A DNA stretch of 64,000 nucleotides from Eledone cirrhosa (GCA_964016885.1 OZ024747.1:9030783-9094782), one strand, 5' to 3'; positions 21,231 through 33,028 are shown, numbered from the stretch's first letter. Numbers and translations are program-made. The notes: generated by a model from the letters alone, not told the origin.

Positions 21231-21939
21231 AATGACAGTGAGTAAAATTGAAGTTGCAGCTGTGGTTAGTGTCAGTCAAAAGATCAATCCCCAGAAGCTT
21301 GCAAGAGCACTCAATAAGATGATATCGATAAGTTAAATCTTAGAGTAATAAAGTGAGAGAGAGAGAGGTATAACCCTAACTGTGGCGTCAAATGGTTTTA
21401 ACTTGTTTGTTCAGCAAGCCTATTCATGGGTGTACTGTGGTAGTGACAAAGAAGGTATCTGGCTGTAAAACACTACCTAAAAAGAACATTGTTACCGTTG
21501 GGACCACCCCTCCCTTATCAGGTAAAATTATCTTTAAATGGTTGTTGTTATTAGCATATTTTACTACTTTTCCAAAATAGAGCATTCTTCAGTATGCTCT
21601 ATTTAGCATGAAACCAAGTCAAACTGTTTTTCCAAGATGGCTAACTAACAACAACACATTTTCTCCCCACTCTACATTCCCCCTTTTTTTAAATTCTCAT
21701 CTGTTTTTCTTTTTCTTCTCTCTCCCAAACATCCCTTCTCTTCTCTCTATTTCCATCTTCCGATGAAGGACTAGAGTCCGAAACGTTAAGACACGTTTCC
21801 AACTCTATTAGGCATTAAACTTATAAGCCATTATAGTATTGCATTGTACACTTGTATTGCTTTTTGTTGTTGACATTTCTTATAATATACACATATATAT
21901 TTTTCTTCCTCGTAATCGTCTCTTTCTCCCTGTTTTTAT
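21231..21939. other. No gene seen; small hairpin near 21580
   Basis: AATAGAGCATTC and AGTATGCTCTATT form a short hairpin at 21578-21602. A CT-rich tract spans 21655-21760. The GATGAAGGACTAGAGTCCGA segment near 21762 may belong to another repeat family. Confidence 0.45.
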
Positions 21940-22635
21940 ATATATATATATATATAAAAATAGATATATATAAATAGATAGATATATATATATATATACA
22001 TAGATATATATAGATATAGATATATATAAATTTATATAGATATAGATATATAGATATATATAAATAGATAGATATATATATAGATATATATATATATATA
22101 TATATATACATAGATATATATAGATATATATAAATTTATATAGATATAGATATATAGATATATATAAATAGATATATATATAGATATATATAAATATATA
22201 TATAGATATATATAAATATATATATAGATATATATAAATATATATATAGATATATATAGATATAGATATATATAGATATAGATATATATAAATATATATA
22301 AATATCTATAGATATAGATATATATAAATATATATAAATATATATATAAATATATATATATAAATAGATATATATATATATATATAGATGTATGTAGATA
22401 TATATATATATATACATATAGATATGTATATAGATATATATATATATATATATACATATAGATATATATATAGATGTAGATATATATATATATACATGTA
22501 GATATATATATATATACATATAGATATATATAGATGTAGATATATATATATATACATGTAGATATATATATATATATATACATGTAGATATATATATATA
22601 TATATATATCTATATAGATATATATACATACATAT

Positions 22636-22669
<34 letters not shown>

Positions 22670-22672
22670 TGT
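21940..22672. repeat. Long TATATAGA/TATATAAA microsatellite
   Basis: About 730 bp of TA-based units interspersed with GATA and AAATA. Minus-strand frames are pure Tyr/Ile/Leu artefacts. Confidence 0.97.
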
Positions 22673-22704
22673 AAAGAGGTAACTGAGACTGCATTTTTAG
22701 TATA

Positions 22705-22780
22705 GAGAGATATCTAAATTTTTCATTAATTAACTGAAATACAGTATATTTAATTAGAAATGTGGTAATGAAAGAGTTAA
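22705..22780 (-). mobile_element. MITE family 1, truncated end
   Basis: TTCATTAATTAACTGAAATA and TAGAAATGTGGTAATGAAAG run into a terminal GTTAA. The other end is replaced by microsatellite. Confidence 0.75.
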
Positions 22781-23373
22781 TCAGAGCGCTGTTCCTATGT
22801 TGCACTCCCAAAGTGCCTTTCTTCACATTCCCCTGCTAGGGATCTCTGAATGATCTTATGAATAAAGTAATATAAAAAAAAATATTAACGTTTCCTAAAT
22901 ATTGAGGGATTGTAAATAACTGGGTTTTACTGCAGTTTTATGCCGTTATGTGGATGAGTGGTAAATTTCATATTGAATAAGATACCAGTCTACCTCAGGT
23001 AACACTCATAGTAACTATTCCAGACAAGTGAACTAAAATATTTATAGTTAAGGATATTATTTAAATACATAATGAAATATTTACTGTAAATTTGAACTGA
23101 AAATTTAAATATTGAGAATATCATTGTAATTCAGCCATTTCATTTCTATAGCGGAGCTGTTAGGCCTATATATGCTGACAATTGAATAAATCTAAATCAA
23201 ATTACTCTATTTAACTATTCACCCATATAAATTCATACTTTACTGCAATACTCGTTTCTACTTTTGGCACAAGGCTAGCAATTACCCAACTGAAGTAATA
23301 TTAGTTACACATTGTTCATTGTTAGTGAACTGGACTGGAAGGAAGTAAAAGAAATCCAGAAGTTTGTTTTGTG
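22781..23373. other. No gene seen; SINE tail near 23250
   Basis: At 23250-23292 TCGTTTCTACTTTTGGCACA and AGGCTAGCAATTACCC are a minus-strand OR-like SINE tail. The rest is unassigned AT-rich DNA. Confidence 0.5.
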
Positions 23374-23575
23374 TCAACTCTTTTGATATAAACCCAGCCA
23401 AAAACTGGCTCCGATTCTATGAAACAAAACCACCTATTTTAAAAGCTTCATATTTAAAATTGTCCAACATAATTTTGTGTAAGAACCATATGTGAAATTA
23501 CTATTTTAGTAATGAAATAATTAATTGATTGAAATAGTGTGTATACGATTAGAAATATGGTAATGAAAGGGTTAA
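23374..23575 (-). mobile_element. MITE family 1
   Basis: It starts with decayed CTTTTGATATAAACCCAGCC, passes ATTCTATGAAACAAAACCAC and CAACATAATTTTGTG. It ends TATGGTAATGAAAGGGTTAA, including the terminal TTAA. Confidence 0.85.
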
Positions 23576-23920
23576 AGTCATTTGTTGATTTTAAAATTTC
23601 TCATTTGGGTATTATGATTAACCCTTCATACTCACAAATTTTTATATTCTGTTAAAACATTTTTACATTACAAAGTTATCAGTAGTTGTTATGTGCTAAA
23701 ACAATTGTTAAATAAAGGAAAGTCTAAAGGTAATTTAACAAAAGACAATTGCCTCTAATGTATTTGAAGTGAACATTCATAAACCATCTTTTGAGTGTCA
23801 TAACCTTGTTAATAGGGATTTCTTTAAGCAAAGTTCAAATCCAGTGTTTGTAGAGGTGGGGTTAATTATTTAGGCCTTAGTGGGGTATTTCATCAATTCT
23901 AGAAGGATGAAAGGTGTAGT
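23576..23920. other. No gene seen; SINE relic near 23855
   Basis: TCTAGAAGGATGAAAGGTGT near 23898 is a minus-strand SINE body relic. Confidence 0.45.
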
Positions 23921-24115
23921 TGATATATATATATAGATATATATATAAATATACACATACACATGTGTGTGTGTATGTTTATATATTAAACAATCCCCTC
24001 CACATATATATACACATACACGTGTGTGTGTGTGTATGTTTTTATTTATATACATATAAATGAACACACTTATGTTTGTGAATATGTGTTTATATGTGCA
24101 TATATATACACACAT
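23921..24115. repeat. TA/TG compound microsatellite
   Basis: TATATA, CACATG and GTGTGTATG units. Frames here are artefacts. Confidence 0.9.
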
Positions 24116-24545
24116 GGATGTTTTGGGATTGTGCTGTCAGAATCCTTTATCAACTTTTAAAAATATGACCTTATGAAAAATACCAGAAGTATTTCTACCT
24201 CAGGTACAAAGTACAATGACGTATGGAATTGAGGAATCTAAAAATCTTCTATATTTATATTTTAAAGTTTTTAATCTTTATTTTAACATATCTAATTATC
24301 CCAATTAGCTCCAAACAGGTTGGAAATTTACAACAACAAAAAAGTTGCATTTTTTTGTTGCTGCTTAGTTGGTTAGCTTCAGTTCAAGCAGACCTATGAT
24401 CAAAGAGAATCCTCATTCTATGTACTAAGTTTAATTCCATTATGTCTAACTTTTCTTTCATTGTTACAAGGTCAACAAACTATGCCTCAGTCAAGTACCT
24501 GGCATGATTTAATTGACTGTCTTTCCCCCTACCCCTTAAAAAAAT
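24116..24545. other. No gene seen
   Basis: AT-rich DNA without recognised motifs. Confidence 0.5.
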
Positions 24546-24549
24546 AATA

Positions 24550-24885
24550 ATGAAATGGGTGGTGTTGTGGCTATGTTAGAAATCATGGCAGAATTCTGAG
24601 TGTGTCAGTCAAAGTGTCATATAGTATTTGTTGAAATGCGGTCCTTCTGAAGTCGATAAAATAAAATACTAATCAACTGTTTCCTTTCCAAAAATTCCTA
24701 GCCTTGTTCCTATGCTGGAAATTATTATTAATATTACTATGATGGTGGTGGATTGGCAGAATCAGTAGAGTGTCAGACACAATGCTTTGCAGTATAGAGT
24801 TATGGTCCTTTACGGTCTGAGTTCAAATCCCATCAAGATTAGCTTTGCCTTTTATCCTTACGGGGTTGATAAAATAGAGAGGTGT
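24550..24885 (+). mobile_element. Two adjacent OR-like SINEs
   Basis: An old copy ends GCCTTGTTCCTATGCTGGAA followed by ATTATTATT. The second begins GTGGTGGATTGGCAGAATCA and carries TGAGTTCAAATCCCATC and CCTTACGGGGTTGATAAAAT. The second is cut off by the minisatellite that follows. Confidence 0.8.
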
Positions 24886-25432
24886 TCTGTTGTCTGATAG
24901 TAGTTGTATAGAGTGTTCTGTTGTGTTATGTATTGTTTGTTCTGGTGTCTGATAGTAGTTGTATAGAGTGTTCTGGTGTCTGATAGTAGTTGTATAGAGT
25001 GTGAGGTTGTGTTATGTATTGTGTGTTCTGTTGTCTGATAGTAGTTGTATAGAGTGTTCTGGTGTCTAATAGTAGTTGTATAGAGTGTGAGGTTGTGTTA
25101 TGTATTGTGTGTTCTGGTGTCTGATAGTAGTTGTATAGAGTGTGAGGTTGTGTTATGTATTGTGTGTTCTGGTGTCTGATAGTAGTTGTATAGAGTGTTC
25201 TGTTGTGTTATGTATTGTGTGTTCTGGTGTCTGATAGTAGTTGTATAGAGTGTTCTGTTGTGTTATGTATTGTGTGTTCTGGTGTCTGATAGTAGTTGTA
25301 TAGAGTGTTCTGTTGTGTTATGTATTGTGTGTTCTGGTGTCTGATAGTAGTTGTATAGAGTGTGAGGTTGTGTTATGTATTGTGTGTTCTGGTGTCTGAT
25401 AGTAGTTGTATAGAGTGTGAGGGTTGTATTAT
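24886..25432 (+). repeat. Minisatellite, 55-bp unit
   Basis: A GTTCTGGTGTCTGATAGTAG half and a GTTGTGTTATGTATTGTGT half alternate with about 55-bp periodicity, with some single-half units. It begins inside a SINE body and decays to the right until about 25600. Confidence 0.92.
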
Positions 25433-25820
25433 ATTATTGAATCGCAGTTGTATAGAATGTGGATTGTTGGTGTTATAGTGTGGCTTATATTATTGACTGA
25501 TATACACTGTTTGTGTAGAGTATGTATGTTGTCTGTGTTGAGTTATTGGATGATGGTTGTATAGAATATGCGTTATTGGATGGTAGGTGTATAGAGTATA
25601 TATTATTTCATAGTGATTCTACTAAGTATGCACTTATTTTGTAAAAAATAAAACTGAGTATTATCAGTTCCCTGAAATGCTTTTAATATCCTACTCCAAA
25701 ACTGTTTATGACAGCACCTTTACCATTTAACAATTGTATTGAACATTTTAAAATTATGGAGCAAGTGCCTCTACAGATTTTCTCTAGATGCCAAATATTT
25801 CAGGGATTCATTTTTTTTCT
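25433..25820. other. Decayed minisatellite edge, then no gene
   Basis: Recognisable GTTGTATAGA remnants continue to about 25600. The remainder is unassigned. Confidence 0.5.
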
Positions 25821-25821
25821 C

Positions 25822-26034
25822 ACCTTTTAGCATTTAAACCGGCTGTATCTGGTCGGAATTCTTTCTCTTGATCGAAACTGGCTGTAACCAGCAGCTCAAA
25901 TTGATGTTAAGATATCATTCTTAAAATAAACTATGACATCATCAAAATCTCGTAGACTCAATACTATGAGATAAAACCTTTATCATGAATATACAATAGT
26001 AAATATAGAGTAATGTAAATGCTAAAGGGTTAAA
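25822..26034. mobile_element. TTAA-type MITE family 3
   Basis: Inverted ends CTTTTAGCATTTAAACC and TAAATGCTAAAGGGTTAA enclose sequence with AACTGGCTGTAACCAGCAG-like short palindromes. Ends and size resemble family 1, but the interior differs. Confidence 0.65.
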
Positions 26035-26120
26035 GTTATCACCACATTTTTGTTACATGGTATCATTCCTTTAAATTGCCTTAATATTATCACCCCCTCC
26101 CTCTCTTGCCTTATATCATG

Positions 26121-26344
26121 TTAACTCTTAATGTCCTGTAATCATTTAGCAGACAATTTCTAAAAACGGGTTTGGTAATTCAAATGTTTATAATGTCTTT
26201 ACTAGTGGACAGATTGTTTTGAAAATTTACAGCATTAGAATAAAGACTTTGATTTTTAAAGTCATACAGCCATAGTGTTGTTTTGTACTTTTTAAGAATA
26301 TCTTGTTGATCCAATTTCATGTGGAACAGGATGTTAAGAGTTAA
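26121..26344 (-). mobile_element. TTAA-type MITE family 2, complete
   Basis: Ends TTAACTCTTAATGTCCTGTA and CAGGATGTTAAGAGTTAA are inverted copies with terminal TTAA at both sides. The interior contains GTGGACAGATTGTTTTGAAAA and CATACAGCCATAGTGTTGTT. Confidence 0.85.
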
Positions 26345-26544
26345 TCTACATGTAAATGTTGATTTATTTTATAATAAGTCTAAAAAAATCCAGTTTTGTA
26401 AAGATAATTGCCAGTGTTTTTGTTCTTTTTTTGCATGTTTTAAAATTTAAATTTCATGTTCTTATTGGATTATTGAATATTGATCTCAGGGTTAAAATAC
26501 TGTGGGTAATAGAGGTGGGGACATAAGATATGCTTGTGTGTAAT

Positions 26545-26745
26545 TTAACCCTTTCATGACTATATTTACTCCATTACGTGTTCCAGCAGAGAGGCTAAGG
26601 CCATGCTGGGGCACCGCCATTTCTAATACACTCTATTTCGATTAATTAATGGAGAATTTTGAGGGATTTAGTAAAATTATTAATTATTTCATTACTAAGA
26701 TAGTATGGTTCTTATATAAAATTATGTTAAAAGCTCTTAATTCAA
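26545..26745 (+). mobile_element. MITE family 1, right-truncated
   Basis: TTAACCCTTTCATGACTATA opens the element. An unusual GC-rich insert (AGAGGCTAAGGCCATGCTGG) follows, then ATTAATGGAGAATTTTGAGG and ATATAAAATTATGTTAAAAG. Confidence 0.8.
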
Positions 26746-26999
26746 AGAGAGATCTTAAGCTAGAGAAAGACAGAGAGATTGAGGGAAGCTATAGCTTGAT
26801 ATTGAGAGAATGGATATGTGGTGTTGGTGAATGAAGGTTTGTTCATAATGGGTGTATCTTTCTATATATAGTATACACTGCACTCTAGTATGAGGTGTAT
26901 TTAGAATTTGAAATAGTTTAACACTTCCTCACGGTTAAGCTTAAATCATGTTTCCTCAGTGTTTGGCAATCAAATAGAGATAATATAGGATTTGAGAGG
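26746..26999. other. No gene seen
   Basis: Short interval without motifs. Confidence 0.5.
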
Positions 27000-27238
27000 A
27001 CTCTTCAGTCTGCCCTAGCATGTGACAACCCATTTAGTGCTTGTGCCACAATGAAATGCACCCAGTATATCCTGTAAGGTGGTTGGCAATAGGAAAGACA
27101 TATAGCTGTAGAAAGCATATCAGATATGGACCATAATGAATAGGATGAGGTCACTTTAACCTGTCTGGTCACAGACTGTATACAATCTGGCCAACTCATG
27201 CCAGCATGGAAAGCACAGGTAAAATGATGACACATATA
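27000..27238 (-). repeat. CATCATC-led interspersed repeat
   Basis: On the minus strand it reads TTTCCATGCTGGCATGAGTT, then CTACAGCTATATGTCTTTCC, then a CCAACCACCTTACAGG region, then TGGGTGCATTTCATTGTGGC. This order matches 52645-52960. Confidence 0.75.
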
Positions 27239-28039
27239 TTGGAATCTCTCCCCTTCCTCTCTCCCCTCTAACTACTGCTGCTGTCCTACAACTTTCCTAT
27301 CATGCTTCTTTCTTCCATTTTTGTAATTTGACTGTTGAAGTGGTCAGTCCACTGTGCTTTATCTCTTATTTGTTTCTTATCAGTTTCAAAGTCATTGCTT
27401 GAACTAATTCATAATAATCTTTATATTTCTTCTACAATTACCTTCCTACATTTGTGTGTTACATTTTATTCTAAAAGTTTTCCTGTCTTATATCAGTATA
27501 TGTAGTTTCCATCTTGTTTCCCTGTTCAATGGATTGAAAAGACCCAATCTGTGCTGTTGTTTTCTTGTCCAGTATCCATTGCTACTATTATAGTTGTAGT
27601 TTTTGTTACAACTTCTAATGCCATTGTTGTTAATATTGCTGACCTTACTGCTTTGTGACGTTACAACCATTGTTGTGGTCAATCTCAGCCATTGCTGTTA
27701 ATTCTGTTGCCATTACAATCATTTGAATTTTCATGGCTTTTAAATATTTCCTTTGAAATATTTTCAGCAAAGTAAAATTGTTAGCTGACTCACTTTCTTG
27801 AATTCTGGCTAATTGACTTTCATTTTCAATGAGTCAGTAGGCAGACCTCTCTATGCAAGTTTAAATGCTTGAACAAACACCCGAAATAGGTAAAAATACC
27901 AGAATTCTTTAAAAAATCATGTCTTTCTTCAGGAATACTGAATTAACAGTTAAATGTCATCTTCAAGAAGCATCTAGCACAAGGACAAAAATAGAAGGCA
28001 CAGGCACAACACAGGAAACAATGCTACCTCTTTGCCCTT
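27239..28039. other. No gene seen
   Basis: CT-rich then mixed DNA. Repeated GTTGTTA/GCCATTG motifs near 27560-27720 look like simple-sequence drift. Confidence 0.5.
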
Positions 28040-28345
28040 ATATCATCATCATCATTAATTTACATCTGCTTTTCCATGCTTGCACAGGTTGAATGGGTCT
28101 TTTCAAGTACAGCCTCCCTCCATTCTTTACCTTCCTATGCCATCTCCACTGTGAGCCTCAATAATTTCAGGTCAGCTCTCACTACCTCTGACTATGTCTT
28201 CCTTGGTCTTCCTCTACTGCCGCTACATTCCACTGGGATTTTCTGGCATTTCTTTACTCAACAATCATCATCCATATGCACCACATGTCCATACAGGTGC
28301 AGTCTTCTCTCTTGCACACTACATCTGATTCTCTCTCAGTTCATC
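28040..28345 (-). pseudogene. LINE C-terminal fragment and ATC tail
   Basis: The minus strand reads YGHVVHMDDDCWVKKCQKIP, then GRPRKT, then EVVRADLKLLRLTVEMA and EWREAVLEKT. It ends with an ATGATGATG tail. It is homologous to the better preserved copy at 58370-58640. Confidence 0.85.
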
Positions 28346-28555
28346 TATTCTTCTCCATTCCTGAACATCTTTTCCAGAGGTTGATAAAATATACTACCGG
28401 TCAGAGTACCGTCACATCTATGATGTTCTGGTCGGTCGAGAGGGCGCCTGTGGCTGCTTGCAACTTCATAGGAACGCATAACAGAAATGAAGAGTTGGCG
28501 TATACTGATACTAAGTCATACTCGATTATGAGTGATGACGAGAATTGGCGGAGTC
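28346..28555. other. No gene seen
   Basis: Slightly GC-richer island containing GATGTTCTGGTCGGTCGAGA. An open frame crosses but has no domain. Confidence 0.4.
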
Positions 28556-28720
28556 ATTGGAATATTGGAGAAAGTGCTTTGTGGCACTTGTTCCAGCTCT
28601 CTGCACTTTGAGTTTAAATCCTGCTGAGGTCAACTTTGTTTTTCATCTTTTAGTCCAATACTGGGGTTGATTTATCCTTTTTCTCTTTCTCTCCGACCCC
28701 TGCTCTGGAAGAAGTCAGCT
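28556..28720 (+). mobile_element. OR-like SINE, long subfamily, diverged
   Basis: GGAATATTGGAGAAAGTGC, TTTGAGTTTAAATCCTGC, GGTCAACTTTGTTTTTCATC and an ATACTGGGGTTGATTTATCC segment follow SINE order. Confidence 0.7.
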
Positions 28721-29149
28721 TGTGGCCCAAAAGCAAGATTAAATACCCAAGATGGCATCCCTCAATTTCCAAGAGTTATGACCCCAGAGATTGATTTATT
28801 AGATAAAGAAGCATTAAAATCTTTTAAACATGTATTGAAAATATGACTTTCTTTTCTAGTTTTATCCTCTTTATTTGTTCATATTTACAGTTTGTTTAGA
28901 ACAGTTACCAAGTACATCATGACGGAGCTAGAATCTAAACTTGAACATAGCTATGTTGTCAATACAACACACACACACATATATATGAGTGTAGAAATGA
29001 TCAACACATGTTGGGGTAGTTAAATATATGTATTACTAGTTGGATCTTGCATTACTTTAGGAAACCTAAAATTAGAAACATGTTTACATTTGTGAAACAC
29101 GAGGTAATGTGGAACTATGTCAAACTGTCAATACACATACACAGACAAC

Positions 29150-29180
<31 letters not shown>

Positions 29181-29343
29181 CATGCACAAAATCATCTATA
29201 TATATGATATGAAATAATCCTATTAGTAAAATAACATACAAAAAGGCTTAATATTCATTTTTTTTGTAAAAATATAAAATTGCAAAAAAGATTTTTTAAT
29301 GCATTGCTTGTGTATAAATATATCTACAGAGGAAGCATATATA

Positions 29344-29375
<32 letters not shown>

Positions 29376-29802
29376 GATATATATATACACTGAGGCATAC
29401 ATATATCTACAGAGGCATATGGTAACATGCTGTTGCTTAAAATGTTTCTATACATAATAAATCAACCATTTTAAATTATTGCCATTGGTTTTACATCAGA
29501 TAAATTTTTATTATTTATTTGCAATACAAGCAAACACACACAATTATATATATATATTTTTTTCTTTCATGTAATCTTAATGGAAAAGACAAAAGTATTT
29601 CTAATGATGAATTTATTATTCATATCTTATATCTTTCGAAGAAAAAGAAAATAGTTTGTTAGCTGCTGTTATTCCATGAAAAATAATGAATAAAGAATGA
29701 ATGTTAAAAATTTGAAATAAAAAAAAAGTGTTTCTTTGATTAAATGTCTCAGATGAGTTGTAATTTATGAAATTATAATTTTTCAGGCTAATTAATTCAT
29801 CC
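28721..29802. other. No gene seen; scattered TA/CA microsatellites
   Basis: Short (CA)n(TA)n tracts lie near 28968, 29150, 29350 and 29535. The rest is AT-rich and unassigned. Confidence 0.55.
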
Positions 29803-30342
29803 TTAACCCTCTTGTTAACATATTTCTAATGAAAGATACTACCTATGATATTCAAAAATATTTTTTAAATAATCAAGAATTTTAATTAATTTAATAATAT
29901 CATTTTCTCATAATTAAGCTGGTTTTTGGAACATAACATTATAAATATTCTTACATAAAATTATGATTCAAGATTTTTAAGTATAAATATTTAATATAAA
30001 CATTTAAACTGTTAACATCCTGTACCACATGGAATTACATTAGTTAATCATTGTTGAATAGTTAAAAACAATACTATGACTGTATCACATTATAACAATT
30101 AATACACATTGAGTATTAGTTTAGTGTAATTGACTACACTACATAAAATAGTAAAGTCTTTAATATGGTAAATTTTTACAATGATCTGTTTACCACTAAA
30201 AATACTATAAACATTTGAGTTAACAAACATGTATTTTAGATATTTTCCACTAAATCATTACAGGATGTTAAGATTTAAAACAAACAGTTTTGTATCATAG
30301 AATCAAGAGAAATTTCAGGTGGTTTGTTATGAAAAGGGTTAA
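29803..30342 (+). mobile_element. MITE family 1 interrupted by MITE family 2
   Basis: The left end CTTAACCCTCTTGTTAACAT plus TTTCTAATGAAAGATACTAC and the right end TTGTTATGAAAAGGGTTAA are family 1. The interior is split by a complete family 2 element. Confidence 0.85.
30004..30278 (+). mobile_element. MITE family 2 nested in family 1
   Basis: TTAACATCCTGTACCACATG at the left and TACAGGATGTTAAGATTTAA at the right are inverted ends. The interior matches 51242-51740. Insertion appears to be at TTTAAA/TTAA within the host MITE. Confidence 0.85.
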
Positions 30343-30394
30343 AGATGTGGTAAATAGTCTGAAAAATTGTAATCTTTGTACCATTCATGTTTGT

Positions 30395-30562
30395 CTGCCA
30401 AAGTGGTTGAGAAGTTTGCTTCACAATTATGAGGTTTGGTTAACCCAGAGTTTATGAATGAAGGTAGGTACATAAATACTCTGTGAAAACCCATCAGATG
30501 AACTGTACCTATAATTCAAAGGACCAGCCTTGTCACATATTGTGTTATGCAAATTCTACCTA
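30395..30562 (+). mobile_element. tRNA-derived SINE (family 2), diverged
   Basis: CCAAAGTGGTTGAGAAGTTT resembles an A box region. The body has GATGAACTGTACCTATAATT and CCAGCCTTGTCACATATTGT. Confidence 0.7.
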
Positions 30563-31358
30563 ATAATTATTTTAGTATAATTACTGCTAGATTTGGTTTT
30601 TTTTTCAAGCTAAGAGGGAAATTTTAATTTATAAGTCTTTTTGTGTATGGACTCGCCTTGTAAATTAATTGTTCAAATTCATGTCATGTATTCTTCTCTT
30701 ATCTCATTTTGTTTTTAATTAGACAAATTATAATGGCAAAAAAGTGTTTGTAACTCCTTTTCTGTATGTAAATCACTATCTAATCAAATAGACAGTACTA
30801 TGCTGATCAGATCTAAAAGACAGAAACATGTCTTGTGTTGTCCTTTGCCTGCAACCAAAGATCAAACTTTCTTTCTTCAGACATCTAAATTAACATTTCG
30901 TAATGTCTTGAAATTATCTCCCCCTCTCTTTCAGCATCTTGGCCTTTGACATTCGATACGTCATTTTATAATTTAATTATCGAAATTAATACCATTGGCA
31001 TATTTTAGTTATTTCCTTTAAGTCGTTTTGTTGATGGATTATTATAATCTTTAATTTAAAAAAAAAAAAAAAAAATCAAGAGGAAGTTATTATGATATAT
31101 TTTGCAGGAGTTACTTTTCTTGAATATGCTCTTTTATTGTCACTGTACTATCAAATAACAAATTCACTGATCAGGGCGTTGGATAAAACATCCTCCCACA
31201 TTTACCATCATCATCACCGTCATCATCATTGGTTTTACATTCATTTTTCATACAGAATAATATTGTAGTCCCAGGTCAAACATAAGTTCAACAGCATTCT
31301 AGCTGAGACCAGTCCATCTTTTTGTGCATTTGGTACCACACTATTCAATATGTCCTGC
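30563..31358. other. No gene seen
   Basis: AT-rich DNA with a 20-base poly-A run near 31058 and an ATCATCATC run near 31206. Confidence 0.5.
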
Positions 31359-31740
31359 GGTTTGGCTGCTATTTTTAGCTGGCCAAGGAACCATTGGCTC
31401 ATTATTGTTATTGATCACACTGAACTGTGATCAAAGGCATTCCTTCTATGATTATTTTATCTCATGGTCCTTATTTTATCTCATGGTCTCACGGTCCTTA
31501 TTTAAAATAGTAGGGTGTCATATGAAGGTAATTTGATTATTATTTGTAGCATATTGAGTAACCATAAAAAGAAACATTAAATCCTTCTATATTTCTGATG
31601 GTAAAGTATGATTTGAAGGAGATTTGGTTGCTATTTCTTGCAAGTTGATTTGTGTCCACCTCAACGTTTGACATAGTTATGGATGAGCTAGTCCATAGTC
31701 ATGGATGAGCTAGTCATAGAACCATCGTTAAATACCACTA
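31359..31740 (+). repeat. Family X repeats, two core motifs
   Basis: Cores GGTTTGGCTGCTATTTTTAG (31359-31380) and GATTTGGTTGCTATTTCTTG (31621-31643) lie 260 bp apart. Between them is a GTGATCAAAGGCATTCCTTC segment also seen near 11400 and 42730. Short direct repeats of TTATTTTATCTCATGGTC occur here. Confidence 0.6.
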
Positions 31741-32470
31741 ACAGTGTTGTTTCAGGCAGGGTCCCTGGTAGCGATGAGATCCCTTCTAATTTGATAAAAC
31801 ATCATCAGACTGCCTTATTTCTCCTATTGCAGGAAGTTCTATGTCACTGGTAGCAACAAGAAGCCCTACAGCAGGACATAAGGGGTGCAAAGATCATTGC
31901 TCTGTATAGGAACAAGGACAAGAGCTGTACCATAAGACACAAGAGATGACAAGATCCTTGTTCTCTAAAAGAACAAAGACGAGAAATGACTGCAATAATT
32001 ACAGAGGTATCTTTCTTCTCAGTGTTGTCGGAAAAACTTCGCTGAGGTCATCTGGAACCACCTACAGAAACTGGCAGATTGTGTATACCCTGTATTACAT
32101 ACAGAGCTTGACAATGTGTATAACCTATGTCATATAGAGGCTGATAGATTGTGTATACCCAGTGTCATATAGAGGCTGATAGATTGTGTATACCCAGTGT
32201 CACAGTGTTATTCTTGGCTGAAATGTTAACAGTAGATCTGATATTCTCACTTCAACATAACCAGAAGTGCTGAGCGCAGCATATATTGCTTTTATCGACC
32301 TCACTCTCACCAAGGTGTTTGGCCTGGTCAACAGATACAATATTTCCAAGATTCTTCTGAAGATTGGCTGCCTACAAAAACTACATAGCATGAGAGAGTC
32401 CCTCTGCATCACTATGAAGGGAATAGTACACACCAACGATAACCTCCTCTAGGTCCTTCAAACTCCACAA
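31741..32470 (+). pseudogene. LINE RT remnant (second lineage)
   Basis: Broken frames give PGSDEIPSNLIK, NNYRG, then FSVLSEKL. After inserted repeats they continue YIAFIDLTLTKVFGLVNR (RT block A, FIDLTKAFD-like) and ISKILLKIGCLQKL. The block A wording differs from the RTE-like copies, so it is another non-LTR lineage. It is not functional. Confidence 0.8.
32068..32210 (+). repeat. Tandem repeat, 35-bp unit
   Basis: TGATAGATTGTGTATACCC, then AGTGTCATATAGAGGC, repeats three to four times inside the LINE remnant and disrupts its RT domain. Confidence 0.85.
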
Positions 32471-32517
32471 TGGTGTGAAACAAGGTTGTTTCCTCACTCC
32501 CACACACTTCAGAATAG

Positions 32518-32745
32518 ATGTGACCTTTGTAATAGAGATTCTAACTCCCACATTGGCTTTCATAGTCACAGCAGTACCAACAGACCAATAAAGCCACATC
32601 ACATAGGTGTGACTTCAACAACAGAGATTGTCACTCCCACATTGGTCTTCATAGTCACAGCAGTACCAACAGACCAATAAAGTCACATCACATAGATGTG
32701 ACCTTTGCCACAGAGACTGGCACTACAACACTGGTCTCTTTAGCG
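32518..32745 (+). repeat. Tandem repeat, 89-bp unit, about 2.5 copies
   Basis: CATAGTCACAGCAGTACCAA and CAGACCAATAAAG blocks recur at 89-bp spacing (unit starts near 32518, 32607 and 32696). It extends the LINE 3' region. Confidence 0.88.
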
Positions 32746-32830
32746 ATGCTGCTTCTAAATAATATCTAAAAAATTAAAAGAAAACCTGGGCATTGTACAC
32801 AATAATTTTCATTATCATTATTATAAGCTA

Positions 32831-33018
32831 GGGCAGTGGATTGGCAGTATCGGTAGAGGGTCGGATGCCATGCTTTCCAGCATAGTTACGTCCCTTTACG
32901 ATCTGAGTTCAAATCCCGCCGAGGTTGACTTTGCCTTTCATCCTTACGGGGTCGATAAAATAAAGTACCAGTAATGCACTGGGTAATTGCTGGCCTTGTG
33001 CCTAAAGTAGAAACAATT
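32831..33018 (+). mobile_element. Young OR-like SINE, full length
   Basis: It is almost identical to 20118-20305, with head, T-arm, body and tail complete. It is flanked by ATTATTATAAGCTAG on both sides. Confidence 0.93.
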
Positions 33019-33028
33019 ATTATAAGCT

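Noticed and set aside
22032..22826. 264-codon minus-strand open frame
   Set aside because: Almost entirely Tyr/Ile/Leu from a TATAGA microsatellite.
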